64,000 bases of DNA from Deinandra increscens subsp. villosa. Its lineage: Eukaryota; Streptophyta; Magnoliopsida; Asterales; Asteraceae. The notes beneath the pieces are model-generated. The model searched no databases. It was not told where the DNA came from and was given only the letters and a program-made list of their open reading frames with translations. The position numbers were made by a program, and so were the translations under genes. Shown here piece by piece: positions 10,728-22,420 of the stretch (positions are counted from its first letter, which is position 1; each line of letters begins with the position of its first letter). The stretch spans positions 32,823,828 to 32,887,827 of the forward strand of contig JBCNJP010000010.1 in NCBI GenBank assembly GCA_039602395.1, written 5' to 3'.

Positions 10728-13279
10728 TGTGACACCCGAGAATTTCAAGGTTAACTTCCGTTAGACAAACCCATTAGTTACGTTATAAGTGTTAAACTAG
10801 TAACTAATGCTTAACTAGGCCGAATACGTCCACGACCTTTGGTTGATCACCGAACCCGTCCATATGTGTTATGTGTTCATCATTGATTGTCTTTATGTGC
10901 AATGTGATTTAAATACATGACTTATTATTGTGAATAGCATGATTAATTGTAAATACTTGATTATGTGAAAATTGCCTAAATTTGGTAGTCAGCGAAACTA
11001 CCGAGAGAAACTACAGATTCGCCCGGTAGCAGACTAGACTGATCAATGTACCCGAGACCAGAGCTAGTTTCGCCTGGCCAGCGAAACTGCCAGCGAAACT
11101 AGCCTCTGATATAAATAAACTTAATAAACCCTAGTAGCCTCATTTGCTCAAACCACACAACAACACACACACACTCTCCTGGTCAGCTGAGAAGATCACC
11201 TAAGGACCAAGACCCCAGCCTCGAGACCATCATCTCACCTCATTCATCGATCCTAGAATCATCCGTGAGTCCCAAAAACTATGTTTTATGCTTTTCTATA
11301 TGTTTTCTTCTTAAAGCATGCTCAAATCTTTATGTAACTGCTTGATCTGCTAGTATATTGTTTAGGAATGCTAGATCTGTACTAAAGTTGATAACTTTAC
11401 GTGTGAAATCCATCCATGTTAGACATTTGTGCAAAATAGGTCATTTTAGGGTTTTGAACCTATTTTAGAGATTTGATGATCAAAATACATGTTAAACTTG
11501 TTAAAGCTGCTTGATTTATGTTGGTAAATGCCTAGGAATGATAGATAATGAATTGCATGTATGATCAGAAGCTGTTAGGTTGATTTTTAGGCAAATCCGT
11601 GTGTTTTTCGCGACCAGCGAAACTGTTGTTCTCTGGGCGAAACTAAGTAGCGAAATTATATATCCTTCCAGCGACACTGACCAGCGAAACTATAGTGTCG
11701 CCGGGAAACCTGACCAGACCAGCTCGAGCGAAACTATCGAGCGAAATACCTGAACGAAAGTTCAAACCAGTTTCCCTGCGAAACTAGGCTAGCGAAACTG
11801 CGTCGGCAGTTTCGGGCGAAACTAGCCTAGCGAAACTGTGTCACCGGGCATTGCCTAGCGAAAGTGCTGCCCGCGCACCTAGCGAAACTGCCTAGCGAAA
11901 CTATGCTAGCGAAACTAAGACTTGACCTAAAAACCAAACTTGTGAAATTTGCTTAAGTGTCATGCCATGACTTACATGATTATGCCATGATGAAACATGT
12001 TTAATATCTGATTTATATGAACCCTCGATTATGATCAACCATTGGTGTCGTGTGTCGGTAAGTCGAGTCATAGTTGCAACGTGCTATGTTATGGACCATA
12101 GTGACGTTAAGTAAAGATTAGACACGAAACTAATACTTAAGACCTAAACGTGTTCTAGGTCTTCGTTAAACAACAATATTTGGATTACTTGAAGTGTAGC
12201 AGTGCAACCAAAGGTGAGTGTCACTAACCCGCTTACCGTGAGTCCGTTGGGCCACACCGAACAATTTAACGAAAAACAATGCTGACAAACTCGAGAGTGC
12301 TAGGCACCTCACTGATAAACTTGAGAACTCGGGATGCTCGGCACCCACTTGATGAACTGAAATGTTTTATGGGAAACACTTGTGTACTCTGAACAAACTA
12401 TTTTTGAAACGAAACTGAAAACGTTTTAATATGGCTAGTGTAGGTTAAAGTCTAAACCATATGATATCACATGTTTTCTAAGGATGCCTTATAACTTAAA
12501 AGTCCTCAACTAAAATTGTGCCATTAATTGTAAAGCGAGGGGATGTTGGGTAGATCTACTGGAGTTTGACAAACTCCGCCCCGTGGCACGGGAAGTGCAC
12601 GGAGGAACAATATCAGCCTATTTGACCGTGGTCCCGAGAGGACACGGGGGAGGCAGAAACCGCGATGACTAGGTCCGCACCGTACGGGATGGCTCGCCCC
12701 CCACAGAATAAGTCAGCTTTGGTACAAACTTCCTTAGAGCATGGAACAACGGATTAGCTACCCGCGATATCGGTTGAGTCCTTTAACTTTACGGAACTAG
12801 TACATACCCGATGACGTAGGTCACGGACAAACCATTTAATAACTGAGATTTAATTATGAGCATTGTCTTTCACAAATAAATAACTTGTAAGTATATCTTG
12901 ACACGAATTATGATTATGAGACCGGGCCAATGCATGACAAGCCCACTGTGAACTCACCAACCGTTAGGTTGACACTTGCGTGGTTTAAACTTTTGCAGAT
13001 CGCTAAGGAGTATCCGCTGGAGGTTGGCATGGCATTTGAAGACCTTAGTTTTTGATAATTAAACTAAACTTGGGAATTTTAAAACAATGAAATTGTAAGG
13101 CACGTGGTTAGTGCCAGGATAACTATTTCCGCTGCGTATGTAATTTAAGACTTTGATTTCTATCTTGTGTTTGAACTAACCCTGATTCGTTTAGTATTTG
13201 TAACTATGGTTGTGGATCCTGGTCTAGTCGTGCCCCTTAACGGTATAAACTCCGTTAGTGGTATTTTGGGGGTGCGACA
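10728..13279 (+). repeat. G1 3' LTR (2552 bp)
   Basis: Same length and ends as the 5' LTR, with about seven single-base differences. It is followed by the target copy CTAGC at 13280-13284. Confidence 0.95.
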
Positions 13280-13284
13280 CTAGC

Positions 13285-15701
13285 CTTAGAGAGGAGGAGC
13301 GTCAGTGTTTAGTGGAGTTCCAGTCCTGCTCTCTTGATGAGGAGCTCTTCTTGAAACAAAAATCTAAAGTGCACTAGTTAGAAAAGGGTGACCTTAATAC
13401 ATCTTTCTTCCATGTGTCTCTAAAAAAAGGAAATCATCGTGGGCGAATTAGCATGATCATGGACACTTCGGGTAATAAACATGAAGGGGACTCTATTCCT
13501 GATGTGTTTGTTAAACACTATGAGGCTTTTCTTAGATCCCCTGGGATTGTGGATAAGCATGTCACTCCTGATCTATTTAACAGACAACTGAGCCCTTTAT
13601 CGGCTAGTTTCATGGTGCGGCAGGTCCAAGATAATGAGATAAAGGATACTATGTTTGCTATGAACAGTAACAAGGCTCTTGGCCCTGATGGTTTTACTGC
13701 TGCTTTCTTTAAAGATGCTTAAGATATTGTTGGTCCTTAAGTCTGTGCTGCTGTTAAAGACTTCTTTGTTACTGGCAATTTACTTAAGGAGCTGAATAAT
13801 ACCATTATTGCTCTGGTTCCCAAAGTGGCGACTCCAGGAAAGATTACAGAATATAGGCCTATATCTTGTTGTAATGTTATTTATAAGTGCATTAGCAAGA
13901 TTGTGGCTGATCGAATCAAGACTGATTTGGATAAAAAATTGTTGATGTTAATCGGTCTGCTTTTATTCCTGGGAGGAGGATTTCTGATAACATCTTACTT
14001 ACCGAAGAGCTTATACACAACTATCATCGGCAGTGGGGTCCCCCACGCTGTGCTTTTAAGATTGACATTCAGAAGGCCTATGATATGGTTGACTGGAGTT
14101 TTCTTGAAGACATTTTGCGGGGTTTCGGGTTTCATCAGGAGATGGTGAAATGGATTATGGTCTGTGTGTCTACCCCATCTTATTCTATATGCATCAATGG
14201 AAATCTGTATGGGTATATTTCGTGGAAGGAGGGGCCTTAGACAGGGTGATCCTCTCTCTCCGTATCTGTTCACGTTGGTTATGGAGGTGCTTACTCATAT
14301 ATTTCAGCAAAGTGCTCAGATTGATACGTCTTTTAGTTTTCTTAATAGATGTGAGAAGCTGAAAATTATAAACGTGTGTTTTGCGGATGATCTTTTTATA
14401 TTTGCTAGAGGTGATATTTCCTCTGCTAAAGTTATCTTTCGATGCTTATCTGTCTTCTCTAGATCGTCTGGGTTGATTCCTAGTCCCCAGAAAAGTACTA
14501 CTTTCTTCTGTAATGTCCCTGACCAGGTGAAGGAGGGTATTCTTTCTGTGATGAGCATGGAGGAGGGGGCCCTTCCGGTGCGTTATTTGGGTGTCCCCTT
14601 GATCTCTTCTAGGCTCTTGGCTAAAGATTGTGCTTGTCTTCTTGAGAGCCTGGATTCGAGAGTTATGAGTTGGAAGAGCAGATTTTTATCATTTGCAGGT
14701 AGAGTTCAACTTATTATCTATGTCTTATCGAATCAAAAATCGTAGTTTCTGGGAGGTTAAATGTCCCTCGATTTGTTGTTTGAGTTGGCGTAAAATTCTT
14801 GCTATTCGTCCTCTTATCCGTCAGTTTGTTTGGTCGGTTATCGGGGATGGCAGAACCACTTCCGCTTGGTATGATAAATGGTCGAATTCTGGCCCTTTGT
14901 GTTTGCATATTTTCTCCCGTAATGTTTTCTCTGCGGGGTTTACCTCTAATACGAGGGTGGCGGATGTCTTTGGCCATAACGATGGGAGTTGGCCCGCGGC
15001 TTGGCTTGATTTATATCCGGTTTTAAAAGAAACGAGGCATATTCAGTTGAACCCGGCTTCTAGTGATCGCCTTCAGTGGCGAGTTGATGATCAACTTCTT
15101 GAGTTTTCTTCGTCCAATGTGTGGGAGTCTATCAGACGTAGAGATAACCAAGTTCCTTGGACTAAGCTTGTTTGGTTTGCTTAGTGTGTGCCTCGTCATG
15201 CCTTTACAGTCTGGTTGGTTATGCGTGATCGGCTTCTTACCGAAGATAAGATCGTGGGTTGGGATATCTCTAGACGCAAGAACATGAATATGATGTGTTT
15301 CCTTCTATGCTACAACAATTATGATTCTAGGGATCAATTATTCTTTAGCTGTCCCTTTGCGGATCAGGTGTGGAGACTCGTTCAGTTCCATACTTGTCTG
15401 CCGAGTATCAATAACGTGTGGAATGATATAGTTGGTTATTTTGTGGGTAAGCCTTCCAGATCACTGCAGCTTATTAATTAACAAGTTGGTGGTCCATGCT
15501 GCTGTGTATTACATTTGGCAGGAACGAAACAAAAGGATTTTTGAAAATAATGCTCGTCCTCCGGATGCTGTTGCGACTTTAGTTCTTCATACTGTTCGTT
15601 GTCGGCTTCTTGGATTGAGACTTAAGAAGACCCCTCGGGTGGAGAATACGTTGAGCTCATGGCTGCTTGGTACGGTTGATATGGATACTAGCGCAACGTA
15701 G
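13285..15701 (+). pseudogene. LINE ORF2, reverse transcriptase and zf-RVT part, broken
   Basis: This part would copy element RNA at the nicked target. Visible blocks: LEKGDLNTSFFH (about 13381), NSNKALGPDGFTAAFF (about 13668), LVPKVATPGKITEYRPIS (about 13816), FKIDIQKAYDMVDWSFLED (about 14057), RRGLRQGDPLSPYLF (about 14233), the catalytic FADDLFIF (about 14383), and VRYLGVPLIS (about 14578). The C-terminal zf-RVT region follows (HAFTVWLVMRDRLLTEDKI, about 15200). At least four stops (near 13376, 13720, 13738, 15182) and several frame changes break it. Near 14700-14730 the text jumps, suggesting an internal deletion. It ends at the TAG at 15699-15701. Confidence 0.85.
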
Positions 15702-15899
15702 CCCTTGTTGTGTTTGTGTTCCTAGTGTTTGTTGTCTAGGTGGTTTTTTCCTTCGGGTTTGATTGTTTGGTTTTTTTTAGGCTTTGACATACTTATGGGC
15801 ATGTCCCTAGTATGAATTAGTAAGGACTCTCCTTTCTACTTGTTTTGTTTGCGGTATATATATACAAAATCACCGGGGTAACCCTTTACCAAAAAAAAA
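13285..15899 (+). mobile_element. LINE, 3' part with short A tail
   Basis: This continues the element interrupted at 2734. It contains the RT and zf-RVT parts of ORF2, then a 198-base 3' region from 15702 that ends ccggggtaaccctttaccaaaaaaaaa, the common tail of plant L1 elements. A TA-rich stretch (gtatatatata, 15854) sits just before it. Confidence 0.85.
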
Positions 15900-16326
15900 C
15901 CTTATGGTATTTACAAAAAAAATAATTGATCACATAATGATAAGAAACAATTGTAACAACTCTATGCCCTTTATAAAATTAAAACTAGGCCATTATAAAT
16001 ATTATAACCATTCAATGGGCTTAAGGAAAACATATGTGCGTTGGACATTAAAAAAAACAGGCCAAAAAAGCACAAATATAGTCAAAGTCTTAACAGGACT
16101 TGCAAAGATACCGTACACTTTTCCATTCACAGGTGACCGCCAATTTGATTTCTTCACAATTTCGCCGTCGGTTCTGGTTATCTAAGATACACAATTACGA
16201 TTTCCAGTATGCCATTAATCTTTTAACTTAAAGTTTTCTTTGTTCTACTTGATTTGTAAGCTGTATTCGCACATCTATTGTTCTTGACACAGTTCTAGGG
16301 CTTTTTATAGTTCGATCACTATGTTT
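15900..16326. other. Unassigned stretch after the LINE
   Basis: No recognised gene. An open frame at 15904-16185 has a biased, repeat-like composition and resembles nothing I know. The stretch may be the 5' flank of the B3 gene that follows. Confidence 0.4.
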
Positions 16327-16572
16327 AGTTATAGGTGTTAAGATTGTTGATTGCATGTGGTAATCTAACATTGTAACTACCAATTCATGTTCATATTCAT
16401 AGTTAGAGCGCTGATCTTAGTTGCATGTATTACCTACAGTCCACACTATAACTACATTCAGTTATAAGTGTTAAGATTATTGATTGCATGTAGTAATCTA
16501 ACATTTTAATTACCGATTCATGTTCATATTCATAGTTACAGTATTGATCTTCATTGCATGTATTAGTTACAG
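16327..16572 (+). repeat. Tandem duplication, period 133 bp
   Basis: Copy 1 starts agttataggtgttaag at 16327 and copy 2 starts agttataagtgttaag at 16460; each ends near gcatgtatta..tacag. Mismatches show it is not recent. It lies just upstream of the B3 gene. Confidence 0.85.
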
Positions 16573-16679
16573 CGTGCATTACAGATTTCATCAAAGACTT
16601 TATTCGATTTGGGTATAATATACATACTGACTTTTACTTTGTATCATTACTCGTACAAAACATCCTTTATAGATCAGAA

Positions 16680-17567
16680 ATGAACTCATTCTGGAAGATA
16701 CTTTTCCATACTTCATCAGACCAGCTGGTAGGTTCTCTACACTTTTCATCTTATCTTTTCTTTAATATAACAACACAAATTCATATTGCCTTTGCTATAC
16801 CAGCGAATACCAACAATGTTTGCTCAAAAACGTTACAACAACATAGCACTAAGGTGTCCAGTGAGGGTGATTTTTACAGAACAGGAACAATGGAATGTAA
16901 GGATAAGAGAAATTGATGGTGACTTCTACATTTGTAATGACTGGAAGAACATTGTAGACCAGATTCCCATAGGACCAGCATACTTCATGACATTCACTCT
17001 TGAGAACGATAAGACCATGTATCTAGATGTGTTTTCGACTAACGGATGCAACATACGATGTCTCTCTCCTGCTTCTGATGATACAGAGGAAGTTCAAGAC
17101 ATGGAACATCCATCTTTTGATGAGGTCGTCGTTGTTCGTAAAAACATTGTAAGTAACTTCATACTTCAGATACATACTAGATTCACACATTTGCTTATTA
17201 GATATGAAAATGTTACTTCTAATGGCATACATATTATGTAGCGACTACCAACAATACTTGCAAATATAGCTGGATTCTATGATGAGATGTGTTTGACCTT
17301 ATCTATGAAGATGGTGACCCTGAGGCCTACATACTGCATGCTGAAAATAACATGGCAACATACACTAGGTATAGTTATAGAAAAATATATCCATACTTCT
17401 AATTTTCGCTTATTAGATAGTACCTTTACATTACCTTTGAAAATTACAGGTTCAGTGTTTACGATTGGAAGTCTTTTGCCGATCGTCATGGTATTCACAT
17501 TGATCAGCAGATACGCCTGAGGTATTACTTTGAAGTCAAAGCGCTTCACATATCTCATGTCATGTGA
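16680..17567 (+). pseudogene. B3-domain (REM-like) gene, four exons, probably frameshifted
   Basis: B3 domains are plant DNA-binding folds. Proposed exons: 16680-16727, 16804-17148, 17242-17368, 17450-17567, each bounded by GT..AG with AT-rich introns of 76, 93 and 81 nt. Exon 1 gives NSFWKILFHTSS and exon 2 RIPTMFAQ, then WNVRIREIDGDFYICNDWKN, a near-complete first B3 domain. Exon 3 opens RLPTILANIAGFYDE at the same point relative to an intron, so a second, duplicated B3 domain begins there. It continues as YEDGDPEAYILHAENN in a different frame, and exon 4 (YDWKSFADRHGIHIDQQ) matches that second frame. One base is therefore lost or gained near 17285-17300. The stop is TGA at 17565-17567. Family assignment is by pattern, with no alignment run. 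Confidence 0.6.
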
Positions 17568-17694
17568 TGGGTTTCAAGGGTCGCTTTTGAGATGTAATTT
17601 TCAGTTAACTTTGGTTGATGATTTGAAGACGACTTAACTTTGTTTCGTGTTTGATGTAATAACTATAACTATCGTAATGTATGTTGACAAAAAA

Positions 17695-17727
17695 ATCAGC
17701 CGCAGCAACGCGTGGGACTTTTGCTCG
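17695..17727 (+). mobile_element. Helitron-like 3' terminus (degenerate)
   Basis: CAGCCGCAGCAACGCGTGGG followed after a few bases by TTTTGCTCG|T resembles plant Helitron 3' ends: a small GC hairpin, then CTRR, then host T. The last bases are CTCG rather than CTAG, so it is imperfect. The copia similarity on the minus strand begins immediately to the right (about 17735), which supports a boundary here. If real, the B3 gene was carried by this Helitron. No 5' end was identified. Confidence 0.35.
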
Positions 17728-17734
17728 TATCGTT

Positions 17735-18880
17735 AAAGTAGGTTAAAATGGTGTTGCCATCGAACTTGTAATAAAAACCTTGTTCAAATAAGGAAGAGAT
17801 AAATATAATGTTTCTGGACAGGCCAGGTGCATATAAACAGTTATCTAAAGTAACTACAAGGCCAGAAAGACATTTAAGAGAATATATGCCGGTAGCCAAG
17901 ACTGGGACACTTTTTCCATCGCCGACAATGAGTTCCATGCCGCCGTGTTCTATCTTCTTCCACTTCTCAGGCTCCTGCAAAATATTAACAATGTGGTAAC
18001 CCCATCCAGTATCAAATACCCATGTATTGGAAGAAATAGTGAAAAGTTCAATAACGTGTACTGAAATACCTGATGATGAACCCTTGTCAGAGTTTCTAGT
18101 CATCTTGATCTTAGCAATGTAGATGGGGCAGTTGTGTTTCCAGTGGCCCATCTTATTATATTCAAAGCATTGACGTCCCTGTGGAGGTGGCGCCAGTGGT
18201 TTCTTGCCCTTGCTTTCTTTCCCTTTCTTCTTGGATTTGGTGATCCTTGTATCGGCAACTCTGAGCACGTCTGGCGTGGTCCTCATCCTAACATCGGAGA
18301 TCAATGCATGACCTCTTCGATTGTCTGAGCCGAACAATTAATCGCATGAATGCGATATTGCTCAGGCAGAGAACCAAGAACAAATACATATAAGGCCATT
18401 CCTTCCGGAATGGTATAGCCGAGTCGACCAGCTTGTCGCGATACGCTTTCATCACCACGACATGATCATAAGGTGAAAATTGGGTGACATTGTGTAGGTT
18501 ATGAATTGTTGAAGTGCATTGTACCGTTCACTCCTTTGACTCAACTCAAATAAATCTTTGAGTTTCCTTATGATGTCATAAGCACTCAAGTATATAAAGT
18601 TGTACCGTTAATCTTGTGTCATGCTCTATAATATAAGCTCAGTGACGCCCTTAGAATTGTTAGTGTGCTTTTGGATCTCCATCCACGAGCGATCATTTAG
18701 CAACTAATATGGTATGCTCGGGATGGGTCGGTCAAGGACATAGAGTTTCCCGAAAAGCCTCAAAATATTTCTGAGAAGGATTTACCATTGAACTTAATGG
18801 AATTAAGTTTTCAAAAGCCTTCTGAAATAAGCAAAGTAATTTGAAATTAGTATTTTCGATGTAAAATATTTTCTTATTAT
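17735..18880 (-). pseudogene. Copia gag and start of pol, decayed
   Basis: The best stretch is 18337-17735. It has a basic segment (TKSKKKGKESKGKKP), a CCHC knuckle with the first Cys kept (CFEYNKMGHWKHNC), then the protease region WVFDTGWGYHI where the usual Cys after DTG is Trp, and NCLYAPGLSRNIIFISSLF, the conserved segment before integrase. Upstream gag pieces (LLNDRSW.., YDHVVVMKAYRDKLV) are readable between 18880 and 18340 only by changing frames and passing stops. The last eleven codons of the open frame (below 17730) come from the neighbouring Helitron-like end. Confidence 0.7.
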
Positions 18881-19919
18881 AAATTGGTAAGATTTATTTT
18901 GTAAGAAAATTGAAAATTTGATTAGCCAAGTTACTTAAGATCGCCAAGTGGGCCCCAGGAGCAAGTTGTGTAACCAAACTGACAACGAGTGTCAATTGCG
19001 AGATCATAGTCATAACTCTCGGTATGAGGCCGCAAAATACAACCTTTTGTATTGTCGCGATACGTCTAGCCTCATCCATACCCACCTTATTTTTAGACAC
19101 TGATAGTGCGTTGTTTAATACTCCAACACTACAAATATATACAAAGAAAGCAATAGTAATTCCAAATGGTCAATGTGATAGACACGGTGTTTAATACTCC
19201 AATGTCCACACCTTGGAAGATACCCTGAACACCAAGTGTGGTGTTTAATACTCCAACACTGATGCATCGGTATGTTCCAAGTTTGACTTGATTTTGGATG
19301 GCATGAACTATCAATTTATTATTACCAGATAGGGATATTAGAAATATAGTTTTAATATTGGTGATCGCTAGACACAAACGATAAACCCTATCATCACTCA
19401 GGACTTGTATTTTAAATAGCCTATTTAAAATATCTAAGTGTTGCGAATGATATACAATTATGTGTTAACGGCATTAAGGTCTTGTTCTTGTTAGAGCCAT
19501 ATTAGCAAGACCAGAGGGTCATAAAAAACAAAAAGTGAACAAACCACAAGGAAGGCATCTTTATGCGTCCCCGCATCTGGTTCAGCTCCCACTGACCTCC
19601 AGACACCTTTTGGCAAGTGCTTGATCTTCTGGTCTTGGTTTTACAAAATTGACATTTACAAAAGTAAATCTAGCTCTACAACTTTGAATCCCGAAAACAG
19701 CGGGTCAACCAAAACCAAAAAGATATATAATGGGCCAACAATTTGGGCCTAACAGAGAATAACCAAACACGACATAAAACACAAAACATGCATTTATCAT
19801 AAAAGGGTCGGCCATAACACACAACAGAATAAAATAAGAATTAACATGTAATTCGTTTCGCAATTTGAAAATGAGTCAAAATTACGAACCACCAGTTATA
19901 AAGGACTGATCTGATTTGT
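18881..19919. other. Copia leader region with three GTTTAATACTCCAA repeats
   Basis: No gene seen. The 14-mer GTTTAATACTCCAA occurs at 19112, 19189 and 19243, each followed by C(A/T)-rich bases. It may be a small insertion in the copia leader. The length (about 1 kb) between primer site and gag is long for copia, which also points to inserted sequence. Confidence 0.4.
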
Positions 19920-19936
19920 GCGCGGTGATACCACTG

Positions 19937-21113
19937 TTGGGTTTTATAATGGATATCTAGGTTGCCCGTTAAAATTTTGAAACAAATATTTAACGAGATT
20001 AATTATCTAAAACAGATACACAACGGAAAAGAGTTTTACGCGAATAAATAAAATGGATAACAGGATCAGATCACCAGACAAAACGCAAATACAGAATTTA
20101 AATAAATAAATATATATCTAAATAAACGAGTTAGATATACCTTGGCGAAATTCGAACAATCGTTCGAGACACCAGGATTAAACGAACTGGGGCTAGGTTG
20201 AACCGAGACACCCGAGTCAAATCTGTGAGACAGATCTTCGACAACATATGATGACGTTGGGGGCTTCGACATCGACGACGGTATTGCAAGCGAACCGACA
20301 GCCATGGTGGTAACGAAACGACACCGCGTATCACGATGTCTGAAACCAAAGGCTCCGTGGTACGCGAAGCCGAGATCGATCCGAAGATCAGATCACCGCC
20401 ACGTGGTGGTGGAAGAGGCAGGGCGGCGGCGACGACATATAGCGGTGTCGGCCACCCAGTCAATTTTGAGGAGGCAGCGTTGGAGGTCGCTAGCGGCAGC
20501 CTAGGTTGCGCCGGCAGCGCCAAGACCACCTCTTGGTGGTCGGCGAAAGGAGGTGCAACGGCAGCGGCAGTCGCGAATGCGACGCCAACAACTTCTTCGG
20601 TGGCACGTAAACGGGCAGCTGCGACGGCTTTGAGCGAGCGGCGACGGCTAAGCGAGAATCCATCAGAAAAAGAAGGGTGACAACCAACAAGGAGGAGGTG
20701 GCGGCGGCGACGGTAAACTGACGGGAGGGGGATCGGCGGTGACCGTTTAAGGGAGCAGTGGATTAGGGTTTCGTTTAGTTTTCTGTGTCTCTCATAATTG
20801 ACACCCTAATCCCTTTTTTTAAAACCCCTATGGGATTTTAGCAAGTAAAAGCCCAATCCGAGCCCACACTCGCAACCCAATTATATTTAGTTGTCAATCC
20901 GATGACAACCATTATAATTCGTCTTTCATCGTAAAACGTTTTACGAGCGTTTATGTTTCGTTACTTAAAATAAATAATATATAATTATTTATTTATCTCG
21001 TTCGTTTGCTAATTATTTAATAGTTAGTCTTTTGTTCGTTGAAACCAGCGTAACTCTTACGGGTCTACACCGGGTCGGTTACGTTACCGTCTGGTCAGGA
21101 CATTCAATATCCA
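19937..21113 (-). repeat. 5' LTR of the minus-strand copia (approximate)
   Basis: On the minus strand it ends ...TTATAAAACCCAACA at 19937, followed by GTGGTATCACCGCGC, a primer site of the tRNA-Met type. The far end near 21113 reads GTTGGATATTGAATGTCC on the minus strand, mirroring the inner end, but the terminal TG is not intact. A GC-rich block (20290-20720) gives open frames on both strands of Arg/Ala-rich protein that I do not consider genes. Confidence 0.5.
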
Positions 21114-22420
21114 ACTGATTCGCCATCCCGAGTGGTAACACGTAGGTTTCGGCTTTTATTATTATTTTATTTTCATTTTAATATAAAGCTCAAGATGAAA
21201 GATGGAACATGGGGCACCTAATGTATAGTTTCGGCTTTGCTACTTCACTTAAGATGAGAATCCACTAGAATTCATCATCAAATTATTTATTTATTTATTT
21301 ATTTATTTAACATTTTCAGGAAATTTAAGCTAACAAAAGTCAGCTGGGCCTACCACCACATTACTGATTAGGCATGATTTCAAACTTTATCTATTTTGAC
21401 TAAAAAGCTCAAAACTCCAGTTTTCCTATCAATTTCCATTTGATAGCAGACAAAATCAAGGACTAAATTAGGGGAAATTTTTTAATTCTTTTAAAAATAT
21501 TCACAATTTTAAGCAATTTCAATTCAATTTAGCCCCATCCCCATACTTAATTCGTGTATTATCTCTAATATACGATAAACAAAACAAAATAAAGGGGAAA
21601 GGGAACTGAAATACTCCCCTGATCACTGTTGTGTGCCAGTGTCTAGAAGCTGGAAGATGAGTCCTGAAACAACTCTTGACTGGACAAGTGCCAAATTGTC
21701 TCCAAAAATGTCCAAAATCCTAACAAGATTAAACAACTCTCGACGAACATGTGTTGGAACTGTCTCGCCAGCACAAACTATCAAACAAACCCAAAACTCA
21801 ACCAAATCAAACATAATATATATCAATAAAGATCCAGCCTGCCCATACAGAAGGATACAGAGTTCTATGTTAAAAATATGAATACATCAATGTTAGAAAA
21901 TGAAAATACAACTCGAACCGAACACTAAACTAGTGAATCAAGGCAGCTGGCGGTCTGGTGGTGAGACTGGGAAGAAAACATAAAATGATATGGATTATCA
22001 GTCAGGTCTCAACATCGGGAAGGTTTTAGAAAATTTTAAGAATTTGAAAAGTGGAACAATTGACAAAAGGACGGACCGTTTGTTTGTCATTTATGAGGTG
22101 AAAGGTACGCTTTGACCAAAATTCAGCATGACTGTGAAACCTCTGATACGGACTGCTTAATTGTCATTTATGATGTGACGGTTCGTATCCCCTAAACATC
22201 AACAATTTCATGAAAACACATTTGTGGCCTGTCGGATTAAAGATTGATACCCGACGATCCATAAACCCTACATTACCTACAACCTGTAACATCTCAAAAT
22301 TTCTAAATTGTTCAAATTCGATGTATTCCGTTATGTGTTAAGGGTTATTAATGAAAATATGGAAATTTGGATGAAAATAACTTCGGAAATGTAATATTGG
22401 GGGACCAAATTAGTAACTAT
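21114..22420. other. Intergenic stretch between copia and Sirevirus A
   Basis: AT-rich, with (TTTA)n at 21280-21310. From about 22282 (taacatctcaaaatttc) it resembles the start of a Ty3 LTR that is cut by Sirevirus A at 22421; this is weak. One possible exon is listed separately. Confidence 0.4.
21623..21785 (-). CDS. Possible last exon of an unrecognised gene
   Basis: On the minus strand an AG after GTTTGATAG is followed by an open stretch of about 50 residues (ETVPTHVRRELFNLVRILDI ... SGLIFQLLDTGTQQ) and a stop. The amphipathic helical pattern looks protein-like. I do not recognise the family, and no other exons were found nearby, so it may be a stranded gene fragment or chance. Confidence 0.3.

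Larger units (their letters stand above)
2734..13279 (+). mobile_element. Ty3-type chromodomain LTR retrotransposon G1, full length, young
   Basis: This is a complete 10,546-bp element: 5' LTR 2734-5285, primer site 5289-5300, gag/pol about 5829-10568, purine tract near 10718-10727, 3' LTR 10728-13279. Both LTRs start TGTGACACCC, end GTGCGACA and are exactly 2552 bp. I found seven mismatches by eye and no length difference, so insertion was recent. The target duplication is CTAGC. Pol order is protease, RT, RNase H, integrase, C-terminal chromodomain-like segment, which defines plant chromoviruses; the large LTR suggests the Tekay/Del group, an inference. A TGA between RT and RNase H and a stop-containing gap in gag mean this copy is either just inactivated or uses splicing or readthrough. 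Confidence 0.95.
17728..21113 (-). mobile_element. Truncated copia element, minus strand
   Basis: Reading leftwards from the right: 5' LTR about 21113-19937, primer site just inside it (TGGTATCA near 19932), a decayed gag, a knuckle, and the start of pol. It then stops at the Helitron-like boundary at 17727. No integrase, RT or second LTR is present, so more than half is missing. Confidence 0.7.

Noticed and set aside
1..15899. A host gene with exons interrupted by G1
   Set aside because: The flanking frames are LINE ORF1/ORF2 with an A tail, not a host gene.
20304..20690. Arg/Ala/Gly-rich frames on both strands
   Set aside because: GC-rich part of the copia LTR; open on both strands through composition, with no family resemblance.
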